This document shows, in pieces, positions 23,765 through 35,290 of a stretch of 64,000 nt of DNA (position 1 is its first letter; every line of letters starts with the position of its first letter). The translations under genes were made by a program, and so were the position numbers. This DNA comes from Rhynchosporium graminicola. Its lineage: Eukaryota; Ascomycota; Leotiomycetes; Helotiales; Ploettnerulaceae. The notes under the pieces were generated by a model. That model ran no database searches and had not been told where the DNA came from. It worked only from the letters and a program-made list of their open reading frames with translations. The stretch covers positions 317,748 to 381,747 of the forward strand of contig FJUW01000018.1 of assembly GCA_900074885.1 (NCBI GenBank), given 5' to 3'.

Positions 23765-25624
23765 TTAAATCAATTTAAATCCCCCGGTTCTCGACGGAAA
23801 GAACCCCATCGGATCATAAGCCCTCTGCACACTCTTCAGCCTCTCAAACGTCTCATCTCCATACCCTTGCAGAACTTTCTGATCAGCCATCGCATCGTTC
23901 ATAAACACACTCGGTCTATATCCATCACCCGGAACTCCCTTTATGAAGTTCGAGCCTTGCACTCCAGCGTATCTCTGCTTCGTGTATGTCACCACATTGT
24001 TCATGATTTCGGTGGCGAGGCGATTTCCGTCGGCGTCGCCAAGTTTGGTGAGCCAGGACACGGAGATCGCCATCCACATGTGGTCACCGTTATCAGCGGA
24101 GAGGCTAAGCAGGTTGCCGAGGGGGTTGATGCGTGCTGATGCTGCGGCGATGGCGACAGGGATTGGCTGGTAGATGAAATTGAATATGAATGCTGGCTGG
24201 AGAAGGCCGGCGAGACCTCTGCTGCTTGTGTATGAGACGAAGTTGTTGAAGTTCGCAGTGATTAGATCTGTGCCACTGTGTCCTGGTAGGTTTGGGATTG
24301 TGGAGCCCTGTTGATTATGTGAACACTTTCCCTGAACTGGATGGATGAGACAGTTGATAACTTACTCGGAGGACGTATCGAAAGCCATATATACTACCAA
24401 ATTGGGCATTGGGCATTGGCAATGAGCTGCGCAAATTCATCAGTGGAAGATTGGTATCTCGAGAGAAATCAACGAACTAGCGAGCTATACCGCTGTTTTC
24501 TCACAGTATCGCTGGTAGATGGGATAGAATTGAATTTATCGAATACGCCAGGTGGTGGATTGGGACCGTTGTAGAAGAAGAAGACAACAAAGAACTGGTC
24601 CAGGCTGGCAATGAGTGATTGGTAGGACATTATGATTGCAGCAGCTGGATCCGAGAAGTGCTCAGTAAAGTCTTGTGTCGCTGATATCATCTGAGAAGCA
24701 ACGCTTCTTGTGTAAGTTCGAGCTCCACCCCAAATCTAGAGGTATCAGTGACTGAGCAGCAATTGAATCGATCGATCGGCTTACCATACCAATAGGATAA
24801 GTGTTTACTGTAAATTTCGTCACAATACCTGGTAGCTCGTCAGCAATGTTCCTAGCATCGAAGCAAGAAGTCTGACGTTGGCCTTACCAAACTGATTCCC
24901 ACCACCCTTCATTGCCCAGAACAAATTGGGATTCTCATGAGCATTCGCGTTGACGATTGTCGAATTTGATAGGACAATCTCGTAGTTTTTTACTAACAAG
25001 TTGTTAGCCAGAGCTAGCTTTAAGCTTTAAAGACCTCTCCAGCTTACTGTTGTCACATGGAAGGCCATACTGAGCACTCAAAAAGCTCAATCCACATCCA
25101 ACGAGCAGTCCTCCAACACCAACATCTCCAACACGTCCACCAACAACAGTCAAATTATATGGCTCCAAAGTCCCAACCGCATCCTGCCACCTCGCACCAG
25201 GACTGAGATAAGCCTGTTTTCGATCCGTCGACAAGGTCGTCGAACTCATCCGGGACAACGAGATCAACACCCCTCCATCTGTACTGCCGAATCCCAAATT
25301 TGGATTATGACCACCACTCTTAGTAGCGAAAGGAACACCTGGGTATCGTAGAAGGGTGCGAATGATTGCTGAAACATCCTGTGCGTTTGCTGGAAATACG
25401 ATGCAGGCAGGTGTGCCATCTGCATTTGCGCTCGACCAGTAGTGTGATTTTGCATAGCTATACTCGGGGTTTAATTGCGATACTGGCCAGCTTTGAGTGG
25501 TGGCTCGAACTGCTAAAACGAGGTCGTTACAGCATTGCGTTGCTCGAGCAGAGGCTAGGCCAGCAATAGGATGTATGCATGAGAGCAGACAAGCGAATAC
25601 CAGAAAATTCGAGTTCCTAGTCAT
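23765..25624 (-). CDS. Secreted FAD-linked (VAO/BBE-type) oxidoreductase
   Basis: Flavoprotein oxidase of the berberine-bridge/6-hydroxynicotine-oxidase type; substrate unknown, and such enzymes act on alcohols, sugars or secondary metabolites. Proposed exons are 25048-25624, 24888-24992, 24785-24828, 24491-24735, 24366-24426 and 23765-24307, giving about 524 residues. A signal peptide opens at MTRNSNFLVFACLLSCIHPI. The FAD domain has ATKSGGHNPNLGFG, with the His that normally binds flavin covalently. The second-attachment Cys of bicovalent members is replaced in GGRVGDVGVGG. GGGNQFGIVTKFTV and the C-terminal BBE block (YDPMGFFPS) are present. The intron 24427-24490 has an unusual GTATAG donor; without it the frame breaks. 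An upstream in-frame start at 25708 is less likely because the signal peptide begins at 25624. Confidence 0.85.
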
Positions 25625-27783
25625 CTCTCCCAAATGCAGGATGACGGACATTCTTCGCGCCGTTGAGCTATATTGCATGGGGACATCAGAAATGTAAGCC
25701 CTTTCCAACTGATAGTCAGCGTGTTATCTAGACGCAAGTAAGTACCTAACTTGGAAGGAGCGACATCTAATCTCAACCTCGTAGCTCTCAGCTTTTAAAG
25801 GGACTTATCCCATTCGTATATCAGACCGAGGCTCGCTGAAGCATTCTGGGACATTCGCCCGGATTTGTCGTTTCTCAAGAAGCCCACGAGGGTGCAGCTC
25901 ATCGACCACAGCCAAACATTGCCTATCATTGCATGGACTTACTACCTTCCCCATCTTCCAGAATGAAATTGGGATGCGATTTAGCGGCACCGAAATGTAG
26001 ATCCTTTCGAATTCAGGATGTGGTCATGAGCATTTTGTGTTGTATGGGCGATATCCCCGGATAATATCTCAACCGGAATCTCGTCGTCAAGGCTTAACAA
26101 TTACTCTTCTTCCATTATTCACGTGCAATCGAAATAATAATCGGCTATTTATGACACTCCGATTATCAGTGAGTGATGAAGCTTTTCAAAAGGGCTCATA
26201 GTGGCCAGAATCAGTGCTCTTAAAGAGACGTCACAAGATGATCTTCGTGCCTAGATCATGTGCAACACAACTAAGCTCAGCCCAAGGAACATTGTAGTAC
26301 AAAGTATGAACGCATTATTTTGGTCGAAATTTGACCATGAAAGGCCCGAAGTCTTGGTCCAGGAGATCAGAACGGGACGTACAAGTGCTCGGAGCATTTG
26401 CTCCATTGAAGTTCCTGGTTCCAAGCCAGGTTGAGACATGTCAAATACTTTGAGGCGATCCGCCTGACATGATATTGGGCCCTTGGTCTCAAGCCATCAG
26501 CGCAAAGAAGGCCATGTACTACACTTCTGATGAACAGGTATCGCCACTCCACTCCACTTGGGCAGAATTTATGAGCATCGAATTGAAGTTCTTGAGAACA
26601 CACAGCAGTGCTACTAGTAAAATGATCTATTCTCGAGCAATATACGGCCAATAATACAAGGTGCCATCGTATCCTGCCAAGCGTATGCTAGATCTCCATG
26701 TACCGAGCCAATACTATCTTCTCGCTTCGAGAACCAAGATTCATGAACCCAGATTCCACAAGCTACCAACCGGGCCGTTTCGCTGCTGGACTTGAATCCA
26801 TACTCCCTACGAGAATCTTCAGTAAGCTCCAGTTGAGTAACATTCTCGATTCCTATCACTTTATGGTCTTTTCGCAAAGGTCTGTTGGAAAAAGATGTTA
26901 GGCAGGCAATCTTCAAAGCTCAGGAATTCAACTCAGCACGACCACTATGGTTAGGCCATCTCCGTCTTATCCACGGTGAATACTGCGAGGCCAATAATTA
27001 CCTTTGAATCAGCTTATAAGCCTTAGTATCTGTGGATAAGTAGTGGGACTACGTTTGTCGAAATATCACGAACCCTTTTTGATCAGCTCAAGGAGAAGAA
27101 CATAGAGATAGTATTAGGAGAGAGGAAAATGGTCCCGTTACTGTACAGTAATCGGAAAAAATGACCTGTCTAATTTTCTCTGAAGGTACAACCTGCGTCT
27201 TTGTAGAAAGTTGGCGCAACTTGGCAGATTTCTTAACTCAGACACTGTTTGTCTTGGTTCGAAATTTAAGCGAAAATCATATCCATTTCCTTTTGTGATA
27301 AAACAAGAATCAAATCGGGCGTGTTTCCTGCGTATGGCTTCCAATTTTACTCACCCAATATCAGCGTCCTTATAGGCTGCTAAATTTAACTTTTCCTAAA
27401 TATTGGATGTGAAGACTGCGTAATCCTTATACTCTTCCACCCTGGCTATGGGATCTGGAGGCTTTCCCTCGGAATAACAGGAAATTGGCATGGAATTATG
27501 GTGGTCACGATATGATGCATAATCTCTGTGTTTCAAGATGCCTAGAGTACGATGCTTAGTAAGTGTAGTGTTTCTAAAACTTGGAATGGTAGTCCGGAAA
27601 AAGGGTAGTAACTTTGACCTCGATTACCCGCTAGAAGCGCTACTTACCTGGCACTCTCGACATAAGGCATTTTTGAATAATTGATACCAGCTGAGTCATA
27701 TAGTTTTTTCGAGACTTAGGCCTCCGAAATTTTTTCATGGAAAAGATCACCCTAATGATTCCAGGGCATGAATCTCTTAAAAT

Positions 27784-28266
27784 GTGTTGCAGCATGCAGC
27801 CTCAACGACGTCCTCGTCTCTCAATCGGCTCTCAAGTCGCTACTGGAGCGCGACAAGACTTACACGATCACTACAATCTCTGCTGTTGGGGCCCCAGATT
27901 CTATTCACAATCTCGACTCCAGTTCAGAAAAATCACCCTAGTGTATATCGAGCTCATACACCACCACAAGCCCATGGTTATCGTACACGAGCCCTAGTCT
28001 GCATTCAATATTATATATCTGCCATCTCAAACGTGAGGATATCGCATAAGTTCACTGCTACTGTCATTCAATTCACAGGCAGTGCTGGACCTGCCATAGT
28101 AGGCGGACTGAAGGCTATTGCACTGGCTGCCGGCGCCTTTCTGGTGCTTTCAGACTTTTCTTTGAAAAGGCACCAGTATGATGCGCTTGTGGGTGGATTA
28201 GAATTGTCGGAGGAATTATTCAAGGGGATTCTTAAGCACATTTACAGGAGATTCTCGTTGTTATAG
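27784..28266 (+). CDS. Possible 3' exons of a small membrane protein
   Basis: The last 60 codons read GPAIVGGLKAIALAAGAFLV then a polar helix with LVGGLELSEELFKGILKHI and stop at 28266. A likely acceptor (TTCACAG, ending about 28079) precedes them. Upstream, a different frame reads SLNDVLVSQSALKSLLERDK, so the real gene may be spliced. No family is recognised, and the whole may be a relic. Confidence 0.25.
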   Translation: MLQHAASTTSSSLNRLSSRYWSATRLTRSLQSLLLGPQILFTISTPVQKNHPSVYRAHTPPQAHGYRTRALVCIQYYISAISNVRISHKFTATVIQFTGSAGPAIVGGLKAIALAAGAFLVLSDFSLKRHQYDALVGGLELSEELFKGILKHIYRRFSLL

Positions 28267-29685
28267 TCCTTTGTTTACTGTAATTTAATCTTCTGCTTAC
28301 CGAGCTTGCCCCAATCGAGCCAGGTAGTTGAAGCTCTACAACTACCAACAATTTACAAGGCGAATTGATCGAAGCATCAAAGTGTACCTGAATAGCTCTG
28401 CTCTAGTTTAATATCATAATCCTCATGTTTATGTCATCTGTGCTGGGTGTTTATTGCTAACACCTAATTTGAGCTTCTTGCCATGCCCCTCTTGTCACAT
28501 CCTAGAAATTGAAATATTCACATCTGAAATAAATACACAACCAATACACAACCAGTACATAATACATATGAATACATAAGAGTTTAGCAACTGAATCCAG
28601 AGAAGTTTCGTGTCATGCTTGAGGTAAGTGCATCATGATCTAAGGTCTAGGGAGGATAGCCCAGGGCATTGCTTTTTACTCTCGACACCTGATTGAGCTT
28701 CAATTTATCCGAACTTGACTGCCGCATTTCTTCGTTTTACCTTGAGAGCAGATATCTTGACTGCTCCGATTTTTGCACGAAGCACAATGTATAAGCTTTT
28801 CAAAATGATGCGCAAACATTTTGTTCCGTAACCCAACCCGCGATGATCTTTAATAAGTTAAGCTAGTCAAATAAACCCTTCCTGTTAAGACCTCTGACTT
28901 TTTGCTTTTGTTATTTATAGAATATTGATACTTTCGATCTTTTTAGAACATATGATAAAATTATGGTTTCGAATTGCTCAGCCGATAAGTTCAGATTGAA
29001 AGGCAACTTCGACCATAGGTAACTGTAATTAATAAACTCTTTGTTGGATTCCCAGCAGAGGTAACAAGACAATGCACATCATCTCCGGATTCCTCGAAAA
29101 GGTTCGACCGACAGAGTTCAAACCATCAAGCAAGGTTATGCACAAATACTATAGTTCTTGCGATCTACGCATATACGCACAGACGCAAACACCGACAGTA
29201 TCCCAACAATGGCATGAACTGCTGCCAAACCGGGAAGCGAGACCAGAAACATGCATACCCGGTCCTCGACCGCAGTCATCTTCGCCTTGTCGCCCAATAA
29301 CCTTTACAGGCATTGGAAGAGAGCCAAAAATGTCCCCAAAGAAAGAGGAACCACAGCCATGGCAATGCCTGTAGCGCAAACTCTATTTCCTGCAACTGAA
29401 ACCGCAGGGCTAGTGGTCACATGTACAGGTACTTTCGACAAACCGTGTCGCACTACCATAACTGAAGTAGCCGATACAGTTATCTTCAAAGCCTTTGATG
29501 GTTGAAGCATGGTTCATGAGTTCGCAGTATTGTGGTCGGATAGAGTTCGTGCATAGTGTAGTACTCTAGTGTAAACGCTACCAGTATATTGCCCCAAGCG
29601 GGTGAGACCGACGACCTAGTTTACAGCGCCATCCGATGTTTACAGTGATTGAAAAATCGCTATGGGTATCATGGACCTACTGAAG

Positions 29686-30012
29686 CTATTGAGGTTCTGT
29701 CACCAAGGTTGCCCGAATACTCGGGACATTTATGGTTTCGACGTCAGACATTCGGTCATCAGGTATTATTGTAGATGTTCCGAAATCAGCGACGATGATA
29801 ATCCTGATTATTGCCTCGAAACTCGGAGCTCTAAATAAGAACAAAGTGGAACCTATGAAATCGGAGCTAGCCCTATCGTCTTGTAAATCAGGTTTGGACG
29901 GGAAGGACTGCAGCTTTCGACAGGTCCTCGCGCAGGTCTCCCCTTTATCAAAGAGGCTGAGTACTGTAATGAAGCTTGTGAAAGTCATAGTATAGGATAA
30001 ATAGACCGACAC
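29686..30012 (-). CDS. Hypothetical small protein, uncertain
   Basis: A 108-codon ORF beginning MSVYLSYTMTFTSFITVLSL, giving a weakly hydrophobic N-terminus that might act as a signal. No conserved domain is visible; the opposite strand is also open. Could be chance. Confidence 0.2.
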   Translation of the reverse strand: MSVYLSYTMTFTSFITVLSLFDKGETCARTCRKLQSFPSKPDLQDDRASSDFIGSTLFLFRAPSFEAIIRIIIVADFGTSTIIPDDRMSDVETINVPSIRATLVTEPQ

Positions 30013-30579
30013 AGTTCAAGGACCAATTAAACACGAGGAGAAGGAAGTTACCCCAATATTTAGAAGGAAAATTCGAAACACAATTGAAAGTCTCCAACAC
30101 CACCAGCAACACCTTGAAGCTCTGATGATTCAGCGTACAGACATCACCACGTACGCAATTTCGCATTCTTGAAGATATGTTTGGTCCGTTCGGTATGGCT
30201 AATTATAGAGAGCGGTGAAAGTTTTCACGATCGGACGGAAAGTATGAAAGCGCTTTGTTGCACACCTGTCACATCCATTTGATGCGAATTTCTCGCATGG
30301 AAATACCGCTTAGACTTGCAAGGACCGAGAACCTTCACACTAAGCCAAGCTATCATCCCTCATTATAGCGCTACATCCTTGCCTTCTTACTGACATGTTT
30401 CAGAACTCCGTCCTATCCATAAAGTCCCAAATCCCTAGCCGTGGTCCCTTCTGCCCGACTGTGGCGGTGACCGTGCTGGTGAATCTGTTTGTGACGTTGC
30501 CGCTTTCGAAGGTAGATCTGAGACCACCGATTCGCCCATGTCTGAGAGCCGGGCAGAATCTTAGATGCTGACCCGGTCT

Positions 30580-33410
30580 TCATAACCTCGGGAATGTCCC
30601 CAGACTCTTCGGCTCGTCCCAGACTTTCACCGCTTTCCCACTATCTCTCGGCTCTTCCCGTGGATAAACTTCGTCATTATCCATCTGGACACCAGGGATC
30701 ACCATCATAACTTCTAAATCGGAGTCGTTGTTATATATTTGTTTGCCTCCATCACTCTCTGATTCGTAACCTGCATCTTGGGATTGTGTGGAGAGTTTGA
30801 AGCTGGAGACACCTTGAGTGATGTCCATCACGCCACGCTCAGGGTCAACCACGATTGACTGGGGGTTGAGCTGCGCTGAGGAATTTGAGGCTATGTTCGT
30901 CCCTGGTGTCTCCGTATTGATTCTAGTACCGCGTAAAAGCTCCTCAAGCTCCTCGAGCTCTTTAGCCTCATTCTCTTTACCTTTCTGAGCCCGAGCTGTA
31001 CCCAATCCTTTTCTAGATCTAGGATCAAATGCTTGTCCCACGCTCATGCTCCTATCTTCGCGCTCCGCAATTGGTGGTTGGCTATCCATCAGACTTATCA
31101 AGTTGCCCTCATGGACCCCACTTGATTCATGAACGCTTTTTTCCCTCTCGTTATGCGCATCAATTAGTTGTATTTCTGCGAGATCATCTCGCTCGATTTC
31201 CATATCCTCAGCTAGAATACCCTCAAACCCAGCTCTTTTGAGGATTTTCCCAATGAGATCCGGGTATCGGAGATGGCCGCTGACCTCTTTGCTCAAATTC
31301 AAATTATCGATGCCTTCAACATCCCCAATCTCTTGAAGTCCGGCGACACCAAGCTGAATAGATGAAGCTCGGTAGAGGAAGGCGAGAATATAATCATTTT
31401 CAGAAAAGACATTGATAATCTTACCGGAAACAACGGATCGCATGACTCTCCTATACGAAAAGAGTATTAGCAAATGCTTGTTCATGGAAAAAATGACATG
31501 GCATGTCCTGAGAAGACCCTAAAGCATTGGAAGACGACAAAAATGAGCTTTCATGATGCGTACCAATTGCTACTATTGCTTGGGACAGGCGAGCCAATGA
31601 AAATGACAGATTCGATCAGACCGAAAGCTTTACGTTCTGCAAGTGACTTCAGACAAGAATAGATGACCCTTGCGCCAACCGAATAACCAATCAAAGTAAC
31701 AGGTCTCTCCCCTTGCGCCTTATTGATAAGTGCGTCTGCAAGAACTTCGCCCGCCTTCTCGCTTCGATTTCTTGCGACAGCAAACGGGTTGTCGATACTT
31801 GTGGCCATTTTGAGGAGATACACAGGCCATAGCGCTGACCATAAGGAAGCTAAGACAGTTCGTTTCAGAATTTCGACTTTGACGAAGGACCTATCAGGAA
31901 CCGGCAGTTAGTTTACCGCTGTGGAAATTTACGGTAGTATAGAGGGAGTAAGTATGTCTTGGAAGCAGAAAGTATTTCAGCCTCGAGCTTCGCTCTATGG
32001 GCAAATTATACTACAAGAAGCTGACACTTACCAGGCGTAGGAGGAGACCATGTCTTGTAAACTAGTGCCAAGGGTGATAAGAGCATCCATTTCGTAGCGA
32101 AGAGCGAAGACTTCGGTTTCTCGTCCTAAGACTCGCCACGGCTGGACGACGTCGTCTTTGTCGTTTAGCCAGCCATTAACACCGATCGTAACCCGTAGTC
32201 TCCTACAAATTTCATCATGTCAGTGCCGTGGTTTTGAATCCGCATCTCATATTTAACATGTTGGAAATGTCGAATGTTCTTACCTGCTCACAGTCTCAGA
32301 ATCAAGTTTTGTCCCGTGCTCGCCCCATTCTGATGCAAGCGGGAGAAATTTGAAGTCAGAAACTTCTTTGGCATATTTATCAACCATCTCCCCAGTCATT
32401 TTCCCTCCGAAGGCGCCGAATAGACTTCCTACTAAAGCACCATTCATTGCAAAGATGCCGAGGAACGATGCTATACCCTCCAGGCCAAAGCCTCCCATTA
32501 TACCTCCTATAGCACCTGCAACTATGGGTGCTGCCAGTCCACCAGTAATTCCTATAACGGCTGCTCCAGCCACAGATGCGAGTTCGACTTTCCATCTCCT
32601 GGATGTTTCATTCTCAGCTTGTCGTTTCTTCGTCTCAGCATCAGCGGTAAGAACCTTCGAAGCCAATAGCAATGTCTGCGCAATCTCCTTCTCATATTTT
32701 GAAAGAACACTCATTGGGAGCGTCAAAGCAGAAGTAAGATAACAAAGTAATACCCTCGAATGAGCCGAGTAATGGCCCAGGCTCAGCAGAAGCAGCACCA
32801 TGCAGCTAATAACACCAGTCCTATCCTCCTTAGAGATCGTGGTCAGGCGGGTTGGAATAGGATGAAAGAGCGACTGCAGTAGTAGGACATCTTTAGCCTC
32901 CTGCATCTCCCTAGCCTTGGCTTCGACTTCTGCCGCAACATCTTTCATGTCCGAGCATACCGATGAGTAAGGAGGCGGTGCTGGGTTCCTCGCCGTCAGC
33001 CACTCTCGTCGCCTCTGCTCAGATTGAGGATCCTCAGGCCCATCACAAGTCTTTTTGAATTGACCCCTCACCTCCGCAGCCCAAGTATCGAAATAACAGA
33101 GGGCATGTTTCTGCAAATTTTGTAATCTATGAGTAGAAAACGATCCCTCCAGACTGGCTTCAAGACAGCTCTGTCGTGCATCTGCTCCTGGATCGAAAGA
33201 GGGAGTAGCAAGGGGAGAAGGGGTGGGTAATTTATATTCGTCACGTGAGTGACTGCCAGTTGAGAAGAGAGGTGTAGCTTCTGTTTGGGATCGGTTGGTG
33301 TCTTCAATTTTGTTGCGCATATGGTCAATAATGCTGCCCATGAGAACAGATAGGGCGTGTCGACGTGCTGGATTTAGGACCAATTTGAGGTCTGAAGCGC
33401 TCGGCGCCAT
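30580..33410 (-). CDS. DUF726 / TMCO4-like membrane alpha-beta hydrolase
   Basis: Exons 32284-33410, 32032-32202, 31564-31890 and 30580-31450 give about 831 residues. A glycine/alanine-rich hydrophobic hairpin (GAAVIGITGGLAAPIVAGAI, GGFGLEGIASFLGIFAMNGA) precedes the hydrolase part. The nucleophile elbow GYSVGARVIYSCL fits GxSxG, and GVNGWLNDKDDVVQPWRVLG and SVIFIGSPVPSN are typical of the DUF726/TMCO4 family. Yeast Mil1 (YFL034W) is the related protein; its biochemical role is poorly defined. The C-terminal about 200 residues are polar and probably disordered. The start is the ATG at 33410 (MAPSASDLK); an upstream in-frame ATG at 33692 would add a hydrophobic leader that looks like 5' UTR. 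Family call is confident, substrate unknown. Confidence 0.88.
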
Positions 33411-34088
33411 GGCTGAGAGTTTCTTCCGAACCCTAGGGATTATACAATGGTTTGACTTATTCTTGACAAGTTTAAGATTGCTGGGTGATGGTGAAAAGTT
33501 CGCTGAGCGTGGAAAAAGACTGTGCAGGTTGTAGTGTCTATGAGTAGGAGGAATTGCCCTGAGGCTGGATTCTTTGTTGAATGTCTGCCTAATCAGAAGG
33601 ATCCGTAGCAAGGTGACTGGGATCCTAATTATAAATATACAGCAAATTTGGATATTCGAGCTCAATAGACAATAAATAACCAGGCATCTCAACCTTCATT
33701 ATGATCTCAAGCCACATTGCCTTAAAGTTCATCGTCGCTCCTACAAGAAAATTGATTGTGTTCTATTGTATATTCTTAAAATTCCCGTCATTCCAGGGCT
33801 CAGGTGACTTGAAAAATAGTTTCCATTTCCATAAGAAAATAAATATCATCTTGAAGATAGATTCGGAGAATGGATCTAGATTTTATAAATATTATTCGGA
33901 TCTGATCGTGCCAGTTGTGGGCACACGGAGCAAGCACCGGAAGGTCACAAAGCTATATTATCACGTGACATTTAAGCGTTTTCGGGATGTCTGTCGAGAG
34001 TCAACCCATGCTGTGAATCCAGCTGGCAAAAAAATCCTTAATCCATCATTCACTCCTAAGACCTGTGATAAGAGAGGAAATTCACAGC
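33411..34088. other. Intergenic region
   Basis: DUF726-gene promoter and TBCB 3' side. A short A+T-rich segment lies at 33780-33900. No gene is supported. Confidence 0.5.
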
Positions 34089-35290
34089 TTAGATCTCATC
34101 CATGTCATCCAAGTCGTCGATCGCTGGGAAATCACCAGCTTCCACGCGCTCAGGCCTGACAAAAACACCAAACCTTGGATCTCCTTCCTTGCCCCAGTAT
34201 CTCTTGCCATTAAGACTACCATCATTCTTACCAACTGGCTCGTCCAGCTTCACACCAACCCATTTGCCCGAAGTGCCCGGAATCTCCTTCACATTGCCAA
34301 TATACATGACCTCGCCCCTCTTAGAATCATCCTCGCCGACTCTGCATCTCTTACCGACTTCGATTCCCCGGTTCTTGATCTCCGCATCAATCGCTTGGAG
34401 TTTTGCTTCCTCAAGGGATGGCGCAGAGGGATCGAAACGACCGAGTTTGTTTGCCTTTTTCCACGCAAGCACACTATCGGTCTTTTGCTCGTACTCGTCC
34501 GGAGGCATCTCATACTTGGTGACCTTACTAGCATCGGTGAAGTTTGGACGCATTCCAGGTGGGCGGATGTCCGTGACCTGTAAGTAGCGTAAAATTAGCC
34601 TGGGACAGACTTCCTCATAAAGCAAGTTCTTGAAGTTCGTAGGCTTGACGGCCAACGTGCATTTACAAGATGATCCTGCCCAAGAAACAATCATATCAAC
34701 TGGTATATTATTTGGTCAACATTTGCATTACCGATAAATGAGTTCCCAGAAATTTCTGAAATGAGAGACGATCAAACGATCTTTGCATCACTTTCGGTGG
34801 ACACCATTCATGGCCCCGCAGCTCTTGTACTTCAGGCAACGGTGCAACTCGAGAAGCAACGAAAGGAAAAAGGATGGAAAACGGGGTCCACAATTGGCCG
34901 AAGATGTGGAAAGAAGTTTCGCTTTCTCCATGAACTTCATTCTTGGCCTAACGGCCTAAAGTTCCCCTTCGAAAACATTATTCGGGATGGTGTTTACGAC
35001 GAAGTTTCGTAAAGCGAAAGAATAAACTTGACACTCACGTGAATCTCGGCATAGGGAGCCAGCGGAAAGTTTCCCAACTGTGTGCTCTCTTCATCAACAG
35101 CCTCAATAAGGATTGGCTGACGACCACCAAGCCTCAAGGTGAGTCTTTGTGACAAAGGTGGGATGCCGGTGACAGCCTCCAACTTCGCCTTCAGTTGGCC
35201 AATTGTCCATGATGGGGTAATGCGGCGTTCTGAGGAGGAATTTTCTGAGGTAATCTGGAGGGGGAGGTCCCCTGCTGTTTGCAGGCTCAT
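34089..35290 (-). CDS. ALF1: Tubulin-folding cofactor B
   Basis: Binds alpha-tubulin during folding and dimer assembly or disassembly with cofactor E. Exon 1 (35039-35290) encodes a ubiquitin-like domain from MSLQTAGDLPLQITSENSSS to YAEIH. Exon 2 (34089-34577) carries a linker (VTDIRPPGMRPNF) and a CAP-Gly domain with GTSGKWVGVKLDEPVGKNDG and RYWGKEGDPRFGVFVRPERV. It ends in DDLDDMDEI, the acidic C-terminal Asp-Glu-Ile motif typical of cofactor B. Total is 246 residues, the family's usual size. The intron (34578-35038, 461 nt) is far longer than others in this window, though both splice sites are canonical (GTGAGT / TTACAG) and phase 0. The symbol follows yeast. Confidence 0.94.

Larger units (their letters stand above)
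25625..30579. other. Gene-poor A+T-rich region
   Basis: About 5 kb with no confidently recognised gene. Candidates are a hydrophobic plus-strand ORF at 27784-28266 and a small minus-strand ORF at 29686-30012. Much of 26.0-29.1 kb is A+T-rich with broken frames, consistent with old, mutated sequence, but no transposase or reverse transcriptase words survive. Confidence 0.5.

Noticed and set aside
23765..25624. Secondary-metabolite cluster linking the FAD oxidase with the NRPS-like enzyme
   Set aside because: They are about 33 kb apart with housekeeping genes between, so no cluster is supported.
26385..26445. Hairpin CCTGGTTCCAAGCCAGG resembling a tRNA T-arm
   Set aside because: The loop lacks the purine at position 57 and no acceptor stem partner is found about 70 bases upstream.
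34102..34587. 161-codon plus-strand ORF
   Set aside because: It is the antisense shadow of the CAP-Gly exon of cofactor B.
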